Positions 1 through 10,777 of a stretch of DNA of 64,000 nucleotides are shown here, piece after piece. The DNA is taken from the NCBI GenBank assembly GCA_951394405.1, contig OX596341.1, forward strand, positions 496,001 to 560,000, given 5' to 3'. This DNA comes from Coprinellus micaceus. Taxonomy: Eukaryota; Basidiomycota; Agaricomycetes; Agaricales; Psathyrellaceae. Below the pieces are notes generated by a model that was not told the DNA's origin, did not search any database, and saw nothing but the letters and a program-made list of their open reading frames with translations. The first letter of the stretch is position 1; every line of letters starts with the position of its first letter. The translations under genes were made by a program, and so were the position numbers.

Positions 1-1027
1 TACTTTCGTAGCCTTGTAATACATATTTTACACGACTCTACCCTACTTCCGAACCCATTCGTAAAGAGAGCGCATCACCGAACACCCACCCCGCACAGGG
101 ACGGCGAGCCCTGTTTAAACAGAGGGGTATTTAGACCGGTCGAAGCATCCGATGCTCAAATGTTTAAACAATGACCATCGGGCTTCTTCGAGAGATGGCT
201 CGCTGTGATACGAAGCATGTCTGGCCCACTGTGGAGGCCAAAGTAAGCTCTATTTCATGGCAAAATATTAGGGAACGTTAACATAGGACCCCTCCATAGA
301 GCCGATTCGGTGGCGGAAGCTGGAAAGGAATCAGCCCCTTATCACCCTGACGCCGAACACACCCACCACACCCATAAGAGTAACCCCACCTCTCTCCCCA
401 CTGACCCTCCACCTCTCCCCATAACATCCCTTCTACTCAGGTCGCTCACGCCTCGATCAGCCGCGTCGAGCGAATTGGTTAGAGGGCTCCTCTACTCATT
501 CCAGGCCAGCCTCCGATTCGCATTCATGCTGGCGGTAATGTGCGTCCTCAAGGCCTCACTTGCACTGAAATTTATGACATATCCATTCACACACTCTGAA
601 CCATTCCAGGACTGCGCAAACCTATTATCTCATTTCCATTGTGATCGGGATGGGCATTGGCGAGGCCCTGTTCGGTCGACTGATCTTGTCCTCTGTTTGA
701 GAGACAACGTCGAGACTAGCATCATAACTTATTACTGCCCTTGCGAATTGTAACCTGTGACGGAACCCAACCTCGCTAAGGTCATTCAAGGTGTGATTTG
801 GTCCCTTTGGGTCCCAGGAGGAGGGGGAGCATTTCATTTCCGACTCGAGCGATACCTCCTATCATACCGATGGGAGTGGGAGAACTCCAATGTACTTCTG
901 GCTTCTCTCCACATTCGACGACTTCGGCGTCGCGTCACGTAAGTTGCACTACCTTGGTCCCATCACTCACTCTCACAGATACCAATCGCATCGCCAACAG
1001 CCCTGATAACGTTCTCCCACTCGCAGC
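1..1027. other. 5' intergenic stretch, no gene recognised
   Basis: No open reading frame here has recognisable motifs or a plausible intron structure. Two copies of the palindrome GTTTAAAC occur near positions 113 and 171. The last few hundred bases should hold the promoter and 5' leader of the oxygenase gene that starts at 1028, but I see no clear TATA box. Confidence 0.5.
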
Positions 1028-2569
1028 ATGTCAGCCACGCCCAAGCCCTCAAGCTCTGCCCCGACCGTGAAAACTATTGATTTCTCCCATTTTCTCAATA
1101 ATAACGATGACAAAAAACGTTCCACGGCGAACGATATACTCGAGTCGTTCAAGACCATTGGCTTCGTTTGCTTAACGAACCATGGCCTCCCTCAGAGCAG
1201 GGTCGACGAGATGTTCGAATGGGTGAGTCCCTTGAGATTGGAGTCTGCGGAGAACCTGACCAAATGAGTTGTAGTCGAAGCGGTTCTTCGCTCTGCCGAT
1301 GGAGAAGAAAATGCTCGCACCACACCCGCCAGAGGGAACTCACCATCGAGGTACGACGCTTTACTACACTCTCCGTGCTTCCAGTGCTCTCTGTCACTAA
1401 CACGATAGCCACCAAGGCTACTCCGCTCCTGGCCGCGAGATTGTCGTCCAAGGCACCTACGACGATGAGACCGTGAAGTCTGTGCGTGAAACGAGCCAGG
1501 ACTACAAGGAGAGTTTTGAATCCGGGAGGGAGGACGACCTTGTCATGCCAAACATTTGGCCACCCGAGGACCTTCTGCCTGGATTTAGACAAGCGTGTTT
1601 GGACTTTTACTGGGTACGTCTCCAGGACCGTGGAATGGACTGAGTGACACTTACAATCTGCCCGTAGATCTGCTATGAGTTGGAGAAGAACATTCTTCGT
1701 GCATTAGCAGTCGGATTAGGTTTGGACGAGGAGTACTTCATTCCCTTCCACGGGAAGGCGGATAGTCAGCTCCGGCTGCTTCACTACCCCCCGTAAGCTC
1801 CCACATACCTTCACGAGAGTCAATGCTCACTAGGCTGGCAAAGGACGCGTATACCTGAAGGAGCACAGAACTTCTCTCGGCTTGCGGCTCACACAGACTT
1901 TGATACGATCACGGTAAGCAAGTCCACTAGTCAACACTGGCAGAAGAACCGATACTCACACTCACTTTCATTGTGTAGCTCCTCTTCCAAGATGACGTTG
2001 GAGGCATTGAGGCTGAAGATCCTACCAACCCCGGGTCGTTCATTGTGAGTTCCTCTCGATGTGCATCGCGGGCGCGCACCTGGTTCTGACGCTTGTCACG
2101 TCAGCCAATCGTACCAGTACCCAATTCTGTCGTTGTGAACGCAGGAGACTTTCTAGCTCAGTGTAAGTGATCTTCCTTGACAGAAGAGCAGGCAGATTTT
2201 CTTACCTCAAATACAAGGGTCCAACGATATCATCAAGAGCACCATGCACCGAGTGCGAGCCCCTCCTGGTGCATCCGTTGGTGGTGTGGTCCCGGCACGG
2301 TACTCTGTCCCCTATGTGAGTGCACCCTTCATTGGACTTATTCCGCCGTGGTTGCTGATCAAGGCTCACAACGACATTCAGTTCTGCGCATGTGTAAGTA
2401 CACAACATCACAAGACGGGAACGGGTTTGACCTGACGAAATCGTAACTACAGGATTTGAATTTGGTCGTTGACGCCATCCCGGGAACATGGAGCGACGAG
2501 AACCCAAAGAAGTACGAGCCCACGTCCGTTATGGACTACGTTATGAAGAGATTCGCGGCCGCATATTGA
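1028..2569 (+). CDS. 2-oxoglutarate/Fe(II)-dependent oxygenase, isopenicillin N synthase-like
   Basis: Ten exons join in phase to 337 codons: 1028-1222, 1275-1350, 1417-1613, 1668-1792, 1844-1913, 1979-2044, 2105-2162, 2218-2315, 2382-2393 and 2453-2569. The N-terminal DIOX_N-type segment contains the GFVCLTNHG and HRGYSAPGRE motifs. The double-stranded beta-helix core has the iron ligands H214 and D216 (motif HTDFD) and H273, and the 2-oxoglutarate-binding pair R290/S292 (RYS). The length matches the family. Members are cytosolic and hydroxylate, desaturate or cyclise small molecules; fungal ones often act in secondary metabolism or gibberellin-like chemistry. The substrate cannot be inferred. 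Exon 9 is only 12 nt long. The gene stands alone and is convergent with the lysozyme gene, about 157 bp away. I see no disabling lesion. Confidence 0.93.
2382..2393 (+). other. 12-nt micro-exon of the oxygenase gene
   Basis: This four-codon exon (Phe-Cys-Ala-Cys) lies between introns 2316-2381 and 2394-2452. Both introns begin with GT and end with AG. Including it restores the family pattern in which the RYS motif is followed by PYF and then by the C-terminal helix. Reading straight through the upstream intron would insert about 22 unrelated residues. Confidence 0.75.
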
Positions 2570-2726
2570 GAAAGAGCGTAGGGGAAGAGAATTCGAAATG
2601 AGTGTCCGGGCGACGGATCGAAGGAGTAAAGATTCGAAAGTGTAAAATAGTCGTTCCGTGTCCAAGCAATCGAGGGGAAGGTTGTGGGGAATCGAGGCAG
2701 AATGAGTGCACCTGAGAGCGATTCGC

Positions 2727-4248
2727 TCAGCAGGTAGGGTGAGCCACCGTCGCAGACGGCGTCTGGAACAACTTGACCTCCGCATTCCTCCTCCTCGTCA
2801 ACCCCCTAAGCACACTCCCCCCCGCCTTATTAAACCTTGGCAACTCCCTCGCCGCCACTGCATTCGGCTCCTCGCCCCTATTCAACCTCCTCAACAACGT
2901 ACTCCTCTGCACCGACCCGCACCCCACATTAAACGCCCAACTCGTGAGCGCACCGAACTGGTTCTCGTTGAGCTTCACATTCTTGGAAATCAAACGAGAA
3001 AGGCACGAAGTGAATTTCTTGGCGTCGTTTTGGAGGAGTTGGGACGCGGTGGATTCACTGAGGGGGAAGGAGAAGGGGACTTCGGAGCACCCGCGGCGGA
3101 TGCACTTGTGGCCGAAGCCGACGGTGGGGAGGCCGATGGGGTCTGGTTCGGGGTTGGCGACGAAGCCTTCGAAAGACCTGATCATGTTGACGGTGGCATC
3201 GTTGAGAGTGGGTGGGTTGGGCGAGCATATTTGTCCCGTAGTGGGTTGGGCAGGGGCTGGAGCGGCGGTAGTCGTAGGCGCAGGGGGTGCTGGGGCGGAC
3301 GGGGTAGGTGCAGCGGACGAAGACGGAGCGGGGGTAGACTTGGCCTCGGGGTTTAGGGGCAACGAAATGGTATCGGTGATAGGAGGGGGTGCGGGGGCGG
3401 ACGTAACAGCGGGTGCGGGAGCAGGTGCCTTCGCTCCATCGGCGGCCCCTGCAACACCGCCAGCAGCTGATCCACCTCCTAGAACGGCTCCGACGACCTT
3501 GCCGATCTTCCCTCCGTCCTTGTCCAGGACGGCACCGACGGCTTCACCGATCTTCGTACCAGCAGTCCCATCCTTGTTCAGGACAGCACCAACAGCATCG
3601 CCAATTTTATCGATCTTACTGCCTTCACCGAAGATCTCTCCAGTAATCTCTCCAATCTTGTCTCCCTTGCTCTTGCCCTTATCGAGGACAGTCCCAACGA
3701 CCTCCCCAATCTTCTTGATCGTACCTGCCTCCTTCGAGTCTCCAAGGACCGTCCCGGCAACAGCCCCGATCTTGTCTCCAAGGCTCTTATCCTTATCAAG
3801 GACGGCACCTGCGACGTCGCCGATCTTCTTGACGACGCCTCCGGCTTTGGAGTCGCCCAAGACGGCCCCGACGACTGAGCCAATTTTCTCCCCTGTGCTC
3901 TTGTCCTTGTCGAGGACGGAGCCGATGACGGAGCCAATCTTGCCGCCTACGTCTGAGCTCTTGCTGCCACCGAAGAGCCCCCCAATGGCGGATCCTATCT
4001 TTCCAAGAGAGGAGTCGCCTCCTCCGCCTCCGCCTCCACCTCCACCGAACAGTCCCCCGATGGCACTGCCAATGCTATCGAAGAAGCCACGGCGGTCGAC
4101 TGGAGCGATGCGATCAATGGGCTGAACACGGAATAAGAGGGACGAATGACTCACTGCGAATGGAAGGCGACTGGTTGTGGTGAGGAAGGACGATGGGGGA
4201 ACCCTGGACTGCGATAGCAGCGACCAGGATAATTGCGTGTAGCCTCAT
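2727..4248 (-). CDS. Secreted GH24 (phage-type) lysozyme with glycine-zipper repeat region
   Basis: Two exons (4248-4155 and 4099-2727) encode 488 residues; the intron is 55 nt. The chosen start gives a clear signal peptide (MRLHAIILVAAIAVQGSP). A Met 21 codons upstream would bury it. Residues ~35-230 are glycine-rich and then carry repeated units of the type DKIGxxxGAVLxKDKS, full of GxxxG spacings. An Ala/Pro/Thr linker follows. From about residue 325 there is a GH24 muramidase domain with SFEG (putative catalytic Glu at ~342), GFGH and a WAFNVGCG segment, plus several cysteines that suit an extracellular enzyme. It probably cleaves bacterial peptidoglycan. The repeat part is unlike a normal cell-wall-binding domain; its role is unknown. 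The domain call is firm; the repeat function is inference. Confidence 0.88.
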
Positions 4249-6289
4249 AGGGAGTGCGTGTGGTGCGTGTGCGCGACGTAAAAAGGAATGAAAGTTGTGT
4301 TTAAGACCCACGGACAGTGACGAATGAGCCTCGTCAACGAGGAGCTCGGAAGCGAGCGAACGAAGGGCGGAAGAGAAGGGAGGGAAAACGGAAGGAAACT
4401 GTGTGTAGAATTGAGCGAAAAAGAGCTGAATTTATGTTTTGGTTTCCTTGTCGTACTTGGACGTGGAAGATGGTATCCAGCCATAGCAGTACATCTGACA
4501 TGGGCATCTGACAGACGAAGCCAGCCAGAGTCACCGCGACTGTACCAACCTGTCAGAGTGTCCGCGACAGCATGCCTCAAACAGAAGAGCGGGGATGGAG
4601 GGGTGGTATCATGTATTCTTCTTGAATCCGCCCTCGACATGCGATACAGCCAGTACCACACGAAATCAAGTACCCACCACACTATTTGGCGCGTTGCGCA
4701 TGCCTATATATAATTGAGAAGTCCAGAGCTCGCCAGTAAGCAGAACAAGTTCGAAGGCCTGAACCGGAGAACACAGTGAGCAAGCTGATTACACGGAGAA
4801 ACCTGCCAACCGCAGGCTACATCGACACTCGAGGTGTGTTGCGTTCCCTGGACAACAATGCCTGGGAGAGCCACCTGACAGTCCGCGCTACCCTCAGCGA
4901 TGGCTAACAGGAGAGGTGGCGAGCTCGCCCTCTTCCTCTCCCATGCACAGCCTGCGAACCCCTCGAGCGACGTCAACGGGCCTGTCCTCCGCACTCAAGT
5001 CCCCCGGAGTGACAGGAAAGACGCATGGTCCCATGGATATTGAATGGAGACGAAGTGAGCAGATGAGAGCTGAAGCTTTGAAGACGCGAAGGCCGGAATC
5101 AAGTTTGGAAGATCGGTGACTCGGAACAGTGTCTGTCCCGCACCCGCTTTTCCAACTCCGAAGACTACCGAAGCAAACAAGCACAAATCAGAGCAAAATT
5201 CAAAGTCAAAGCATCCCTCAGGAGCTGTTTCTTCCACTCATTGGGATTTTGCGACGATCCACTCGCCCTGCTCTGCTCAACCACATACCGTGCTCCATGA
5301 CTGGAACCGTGACGGTCGGAGAAATCAACGAGCAGCGAGCTCGGCCCCCAACAACAAATGCCTCACAAAGTTCCACCACGATAGGGCATTCTCGCTCTTG
5401 GGATCTTCATTGAACGGCCCTTTGTACCTTGCACCTTTACCACTGGCTTGCTTTGATTGTGTTATCGAAGCGCAATTTTTAAATACCCCTGGGGCGAACA
5501 CATCGCACCGCCGTCTGGATGCTCGGACGCGTCGAACCTCTGGATTATTGGACTGACAGTCGTACGAGCTAAACGCTGACTCTCCCGCTTATCGCTCCTT
5601 GGCTACGGCCAGAGCATCCTACTATAATCAGCCCCGCGCGCTCCGGCCACGAACGAGGAGAGGTGACATCGAGAAGCCAGCACTCGGCCAGCACACCCTC
5701 AACAACCTCCACTTGGTGGTCACATCACAGGGACTTCGCTTTCTATGGATTGTCCTTGAAGTCTTCGTTCGTCTTTCATTCGAACCATCTATCTCGCTTG
5801 CATGCTCACAATGTTGCCGACACGGCCGTGCAAGAACAGTGACCAGTCAGCTGCTCCGTGTCGCGAGCCTGGGGAAGAACACGCTGTACTCAGACCCGCC
5901 GGCTAGGTCCGATTTGTTGCCTGGGACTTGCACTCGCCTTTTACCTGTTTCCCCGTCCTCTGGCAAACACACCCACGCGCCAAACTCTGGAAAACCTTTC
6001 CAAGGGCTGTCAGACAACCCGCTGTTTCGTCTCTTCGCGGGTACTCCTGAGCTGAGTCTCGTGTAGATCTTCGCATTCTTCAGGGTACCGTTCCCTGCGC
6101 TCCCATTCTTTCGCTGGTGGGAGATTGGAGATCTTTACAGCGCATTTATATGAATACTTGGGAAACATCGCCCCCTGTGACTCGTGGGGTGCTTCTAGAT
6201 ACAAGATGCTACCGCTAGACCGAGGTCCTCGTAGAAGAACCGAATTATGAAGCACAAACACTGCCGTTGCGTAACCATAAAGTAAGTAA
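4249..6289. other. 2-kb intergenic region, no gene recognised
   Basis: This holds the promoter side of the lysozyme gene and the 3' side of the F-box-like gene that ends at 6290. Several open frames of 60-155 codons occur on both strands. None shows a domain, a signal peptide or a convincing splice structure, and they overlap in competing frames. I see no repeats or RNA genes. Confidence 0.5.
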
Positions 6290-7858
6290 TTAGAAGTTCT
6301 TATCCGCGTACGTCACTCGTGGATGCCCCCAGTCCACAGGCAGTCCTGTCGACACCGCTACCTTGAGCCAATGGCCCAGCCCGTCTGATGCCTCGAATCG
6401 ATCTTCACGGGGTATATATGCGTAGCTGGGAAGTCTGTCGTACGGGTCAGGCGGAAACTCCGTTTCCAAGAACGGCGTCTCATCCAGCCTCCGGAGGTGG
6501 ACCATAATTTTCATCTCCTTTAACTTGACCATTGATTCGCCGAGACGCTTGCCTTCCTCGAGTAAGGGGCACCAATCATGGTCGCGGCATCCCGAAGGGC
6601 TGACTGTCAATAGGGATCCTTGGATGATGACGAAGATGCGAAGATGTGTGAGCTCGACGAAGTTGGTGAGTGTGGCTTCGCCGTCAAATTTCGTCAGGCA
6701 TCTGGCTTTTGTCTCGGCAATGACGTCCTCAAAGTTGAAATAAACGTGCAGGTTGTGGACGAACGTCAACGTGAGGTTCGTTAGTGTCTGAAATGAGGAT
6801 GGGTTCAAGTGATTCCACAGGGGGAGATAGTCATAATCATGAACTGGCCAAGCATCGAGGATCGTTCAACCACAGACGAGGTCTTCACGCGGGATGGGCA
6901 ACTCACAGGATATAGACACCCTCTGAATACGCGATGCTTGACGTAGAAGAGGAATGTGACTGTATTTGGGATAGGGCCTCGTCTTCTGCATGTGTATCTC
7001 CAACGACTCCAGCTGGGTGAAGTCAAGCGCATTTGCTTGAGGATCATAACGTTGACGGTAGATGTAGGGGCCGACGAGGCCCCAAGAACCCCCTGCGTCG
7101 CAAGTGAGGTGTTTGAGGTGGTGAGAGGCCCCGTCTTTGCTCCTAGAGTAGGGTTGCGGACACGATCAGCGTTCTCCGAGCAGATACGGTTGAGTGTGAA
7201 CTAACCGGATACTTGGAAGGTCGGGACCTGGGCGCGATGGCCAAAGTATCATACACTGCACCAACTGCAGTCTATTCAGATTCAGCGTTATCCACAGGCA
7301 GAATTCGGGCCCCGGCACCATTAACTCGCGGATGGTCAGCGTTTGGAGGGTGTCCAAACTTTCGAGCACGGATGAAAACAACGTGGCCCTCTCGGGAGTG
7401 ATTTCCTCCAAGGGGCGGCCAAGATCTGCGCGAGGACCAGTCCAACCTAGCGTCAAATCGACAAGACCCTTCAATTGCTGGATAGCGGAGATCGCCGCTC
7501 TCTCTGCATCTGTGACCTCCCCTCGCCGACACGTCACTTCGTACTTCAGGACGCGGACATACGACGCGAAAAGAGGCCGGCGCCGCAAAGTTTCGACAAA
7601 TTCTTGGGTTCGAAGTAGGTGTTTGGGATTGAGTGGCAGGTAGCGGTGACGGAGGTCTGGCTCTCCGCGATACGGCTGGTACAGGGTCACGACGCGAAAG
7701 ATCTCCCTTTGGCATAGATCGGTGAAATCGGGGTGCACGGTGCAGCAAGCGATCAAGCCTCTGATTGACTCCACGCGCGGTTGGCGCGCGAGCTCATCTA
7801 CGACAAGCTCGGTGAGCTCGATGGGAAGGCGAAACGACGACATGGTGGGAGGGAACAA
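6290..7858 (-). CDS. F-box-like/leucine-rich family protein (subgroup D)
   Basis: Three exons (7858-7206, 7142-6907, 6843-6290) join in phase to 480 residues. Starts at 7858 or 7843 are both possible. The N-terminus (residues ~9-60) has the family motif LPIELTELVVDELA, then LIACCTVHPDFTDLCQREIF. This is the degenerate F-box-like helix bundle shared by the other small F-box-like genes here. The remainder shows leucine-rich spacing (LTNLTL, LESLEIHM, LVDLTL) typical of irregular LRRs. Such proteins are thought to work as SCF-type substrate adaptors, but binding to Skp1 cannot be judged from sequence. The promoter carries a GGGCGCTTA box and tandem GATA sites at 7918-7950. No disabling lesion is seen. 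Confidence 0.8.
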
Positions 7859-7917
7859 AGATCCACTAATCGCGATAAAGGCAGTCGTGACAGTCGGGCA
7901 TTGAAAATATTGGAAAC

Positions 7918-7950
7918 CAATCTTATCTTATCTCTCGCAATAAGCGCCCA
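7918..7950 (-). promoter_or_regulatory. GGGCGCTTA box plus tandem GATA sites
   Basis: On the minus strand, GGGCGCTTA is followed about 11 nt later by GATAAGATAAGAT and then TTGG. The module lies 60-95 nt upstream of the start at 7858. The same arrangement occurs before several other F-box-like genes in the window, always in gene orientation for the small 3-exon genes. The GATA core fits GATA-type zinc-finger regulators. Confidence 0.6.
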
Positions 7951-8021
7951 ACTGGGCCTATCAATTCGTTCTACACATCAACCGTAAATACAATGTTCCA
8001 AAGCAGGCAAAGCCGGGCTCC

Positions 8022-8498
8022 TTAAACAAATGACAGAAGTCCTCCGCGGTTAGCGACGCATTCATCTGGGAACATTTTACATTGTTAGCCTGGGATGATG
8101 AACGAAACTGTGGAACTCACCGAGGTCGGCAATCTTGACTCCACCTGGACAGCCGCAAATCATAAAGGCACCAGTGCGGATTCCGCATCCAGAGCATCCG
8201 TTAGCGGCATAGTTCCCGCTGGTGGGGGGCGTATTCAGTTACTGTGGCTGGGTGAGATGTACCACGAGACGTACTTGGGGCGGCAGACAAGCTGGGTTGG
8301 ATCGATGCCAATGCCAGCGTTGAGGTCGAGGGCACTGTTGACCTGCCCTCCACGTCCGTCACCACAGGTAGCACGCAGGAAGTGGTTGTTCTCGATGAAC
8401 CAGTTGCTGCAGCTGTGGGAGAAATCTCCTCTTGCGTGCGCACCGGTGAAGACGGCGAAAGTGGTAGCGAAGGCTGCGACAATGGCCGTGAGCTGCAT
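8022..8498 (-). CDS. Small secreted CVNH (cyanovirin-N homology) protein
   Basis: Three exons (8498-8275, 8218-8121, 8065-8022) encode 121 residues, and all splice phases agree. Residues 1-22 form a signal peptide ending near AHA-R. The mature part fits the CVNH fold: FSHSCSNWFIENNHFLRATC, then SALDLNAGIG, then a Cys-rich second half (NGCSGCG, MICGCPGG) and a terminal ADLDECVANRGG. CVNH domains of fungi bind glycans, often high-mannose, and occur in secreted or surface proteins. The length is that of a single-domain member. The second half is shorter and more Cys/Gly-rich than usual, so the glycan site may be altered. It stands alone between intergenic stretches. Confidence 0.85.
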
Positions 8499-9432
8499 GC
8501 TGAATAGTGTAGAAGATTGCTTAGGTGAGTTCCTAAGGTCTGTTGACCATCCCCAGCTCTTTTATATTTTGGCTGACCCCGACGCCATATCCGAGCTAGG
8601 ACCAAACTATCCATAGATTGGTAACAATCGGTGCATCGGAGCGTACTCATCGGACAGAAGTACGGCCTCCGAACACCGCATACCTTGAAATATGCCTAGC
8701 TTTGAAGGGTATGGACACTTGAACCTAGCCATATGACCTTCGTAAGGTCGAAAATCAGAGTAAAGACATGGTCCAGGCGCCTTGAAGGTAGATATCATTA
8801 GATGGGCTGACGTTCTCACCTCCTTGGCGAGTCCGGCTCGTTTCTCAGCCATGCGCTATTCTTAATGTTATAGGCCGCACGGAGTGTCTCGTTCGGTCGG
8901 CTCTGGCTTCACCTGCTGATGTTCAACCCGGTTGACAGCGGCAAAACCCGTTCGTGGGTAGCGGAATGTCGTCTGAGGGACCCATTTTGGCTCTGGAATC
9001 TCCGTAGAAGACGAATGAGCGGCTTGGCGTAACGATTTCAAATTCAAAATTAATCTTCGGAAGGTGTCTGACTGATCTTTGCACGCCCAAAATTAGCGCC
9101 AACAATGTGCGTCTGATGGCGACCTCGTGTAAAGTCAAAGTACACTGGGAAGGTGCTCTACCTCACAGGGCTCGGCTGCTCGCAGCTTACGTTGGATCGG
9201 AAATATGTGGGATAGCATTTCTTCCGGGCAATGTCAATTGGGCCCATTTTTGCTGACAGAGAGGCTGAGGGATCGGTGCGTGGCGGACAGGCGCACAGTC
9301 ATGACTCTTGGACACTGGACAGGCGACGTTGGACAATGTCACAAAAGCGGACAATTTGCCTGGTGCCCCAGGCCCGGCCGCCCTAGGGGCCAGAATCCAT
9401 GTGCACCTCCAAAAACCGAGCAAAAGATATGC
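8499..9432. other. Intergenic stretch
   Basis: This is the promoter region of the CVNH gene followed by about 800 bp in which I see no gene, repeat or RNA. Confidence 0.4.
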
Positions 9433-9504
9433 CTCTCTGTCTGGGAGTCGAACCCAGCTTTCGCGCGTGACAGGCGCGTGTACTAACCGATACACTAACA
9501 AAGA
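9433..9504 (-). tRNA. tRNA-Asp (anticodon GTC)
   Basis: The minus strand folds into a 72-nt intronless cloverleaf. The acceptor stem is TCTTTGT/ACAGAGA with discriminator G; the D stem is GTGT/ACAC; the anticodon stem CGCGC/GCGCG surrounds loop CTGTCAC; the T arm is CTGGG-TTCGACT-CCCAG. A TTTT run shortly downstream fits a Pol III terminator. Two nearly identical genes lie at 59628-59699 and 63388-63459. This copy differs in having G rather than A in the D stem, which makes the stem fully paired. Confidence 0.95.
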
Positions 9505-9511
9505 CATGCGA

Positions 9512-9536
9512 GGTGGTGGTGGTGGTGGTGGTGGTG
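9512..9536 (+). repeat. (GGT)n microsatellite
   Basis: Eight or so perfect GGT units lie directly beyond the 5' end of the minus-strand tRNA-Asp gene. Confidence 0.95.
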
Positions 9537-10217
9537 TATACGGCACTAGGTCCCTATAAAGGAACGGCCGGTTTCCGAGGGATTTCCTTTTAGGCTTTGC
9601 ATGCAACGGCATTCGTGAGCTTCGAGTGAAGCCGTTGAAATTCAGGTTTACCTGAACGAAATTCGGAATGAGAGCCATCGCACGCGAGCCGTTCACGGCT
9701 TCGGTAACGACAAGGAACGCCATAAGGAACAGCCAAGTTCCCATCGCCAGCTACGTAATTTTGTATAGAATAATACCAGAAGGAGGGCGAGTGGCAGAGT
9801 GACATTTATGGTCGGGAATGGGGTCATCCACATAGGGGTTCACAAGGCCCCGGCGCTCAAAGCCGTGGTCTGGAGTTGTTCTCTACGCTTCGCCACTCGG
9901 AGCGCAATTATTTCGTTCCAATTCGAATCCAGCCTCGCACTTCCTACTACCTTGTGCGCAAGACCTCGGTGATTGCGGGACCGATACTGATAAGAGATGA
10001 AGTGCAGTAGCTCCCTAGCTCGCTCGTACCGATCGTTAGGTGAGTTGTAAATTTGGGAGAGTTGTGGAACGAAATGCAAAAGTCTTCTGATATGTACCCA
10101 GCCTGTATTAACTCCGGAGAGGCCAGAGGCAAGTGGGTGGTTAAAGTAAATCATAGTGCAGTGCTGTGATCTGGCTCCACACCCCGGAACAGGTGTAGGA
10201 GACAGGTCGCCGTCCTA

Positions 10218-10252
10218 GATCTTATCTTATCGCCTTCGGAAATAAGCGCCCA
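10218..10252 (-). promoter_or_regulatory. GATA/GGGCGCTTA module, reversed relative to the downstream gene
   Basis: The minus strand reads GGGCGCTTATTTCC and then GATAAGATAAGAT. It matches the module before the small F-box-like genes but points away from the plus-strand gene at 10778. It may act from either side or mark the start of a lost minus-strand gene. Confidence 0.45.
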
Positions 10253-10777
10253 GGTGTGTGGCTACAGCGCGCTTCGTTTGGGTAGTGCCTCTCTAGGACC
10301 GGATAGTATATGAAATGTCAGCAGAGTCTTTGTATAACGTCCAGCCGTTGCGTATATCGACATTCCTCCCAATCACACTGGGCCCTTCTTACTATTCCTG
10401 GCATAATGCGGGCCGAATTATTCCGCATTAACTTACGACAGGCCGATGCGAGATATGCCTTTGTCTTCGACTTCTCGGTGTCGATGTGATTCACCGACTC
10501 TCAGAACCAGTCTTGGCCTTGCCTCATCCTACATGACTGTCCCAAGAATTCGGCGCATCGATCGATATGTCTGCCGCTCCCAGCACAGGGCTCATTTCTG
10601 GGGAGATTCAGGGAGATTGTCTGGTCGGATTGGCGCAGAATCATTTCCAAGCTGCCCCTCTTATAGTCCCTTATCTTGACTGGGAATTCGGTTTCCCAGT
10701 CATCCTGTGGGCCCATCGACTCCGTCTATACCCCCAGACCCCACACGAACGAGCCTTGACGTCAAGAGGCGATACAG

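Larger units (their letters stand above)
9505..10777. other. Intergenic stretch with (GGT)n and an inverted GATA module
   Basis: The stretch contains a (GGT)n microsatellite at 9512-9536, no recognisable gene, and a GATA/GGGCGCTTA module at 10218-10252 in the opposite orientation to the F-box gene that begins at 10778. The last 300 bp should hold that gene's promoter. Confidence 0.5.

Noticed and set aside
310..753. 147-codon frame near the window start
   Set aside because: No domain, no splice context, and overlapping frames of similar length on the other strand.
2773..4125. 450-codon plus-strand open frame across the lysozyme gene
   Set aside because: It mirrors the repeat-rich lysozyme gene on the other strand; its Pro/Ala/Ser composition is the reverse complement of the Gly-rich repeats, and it has no domain.
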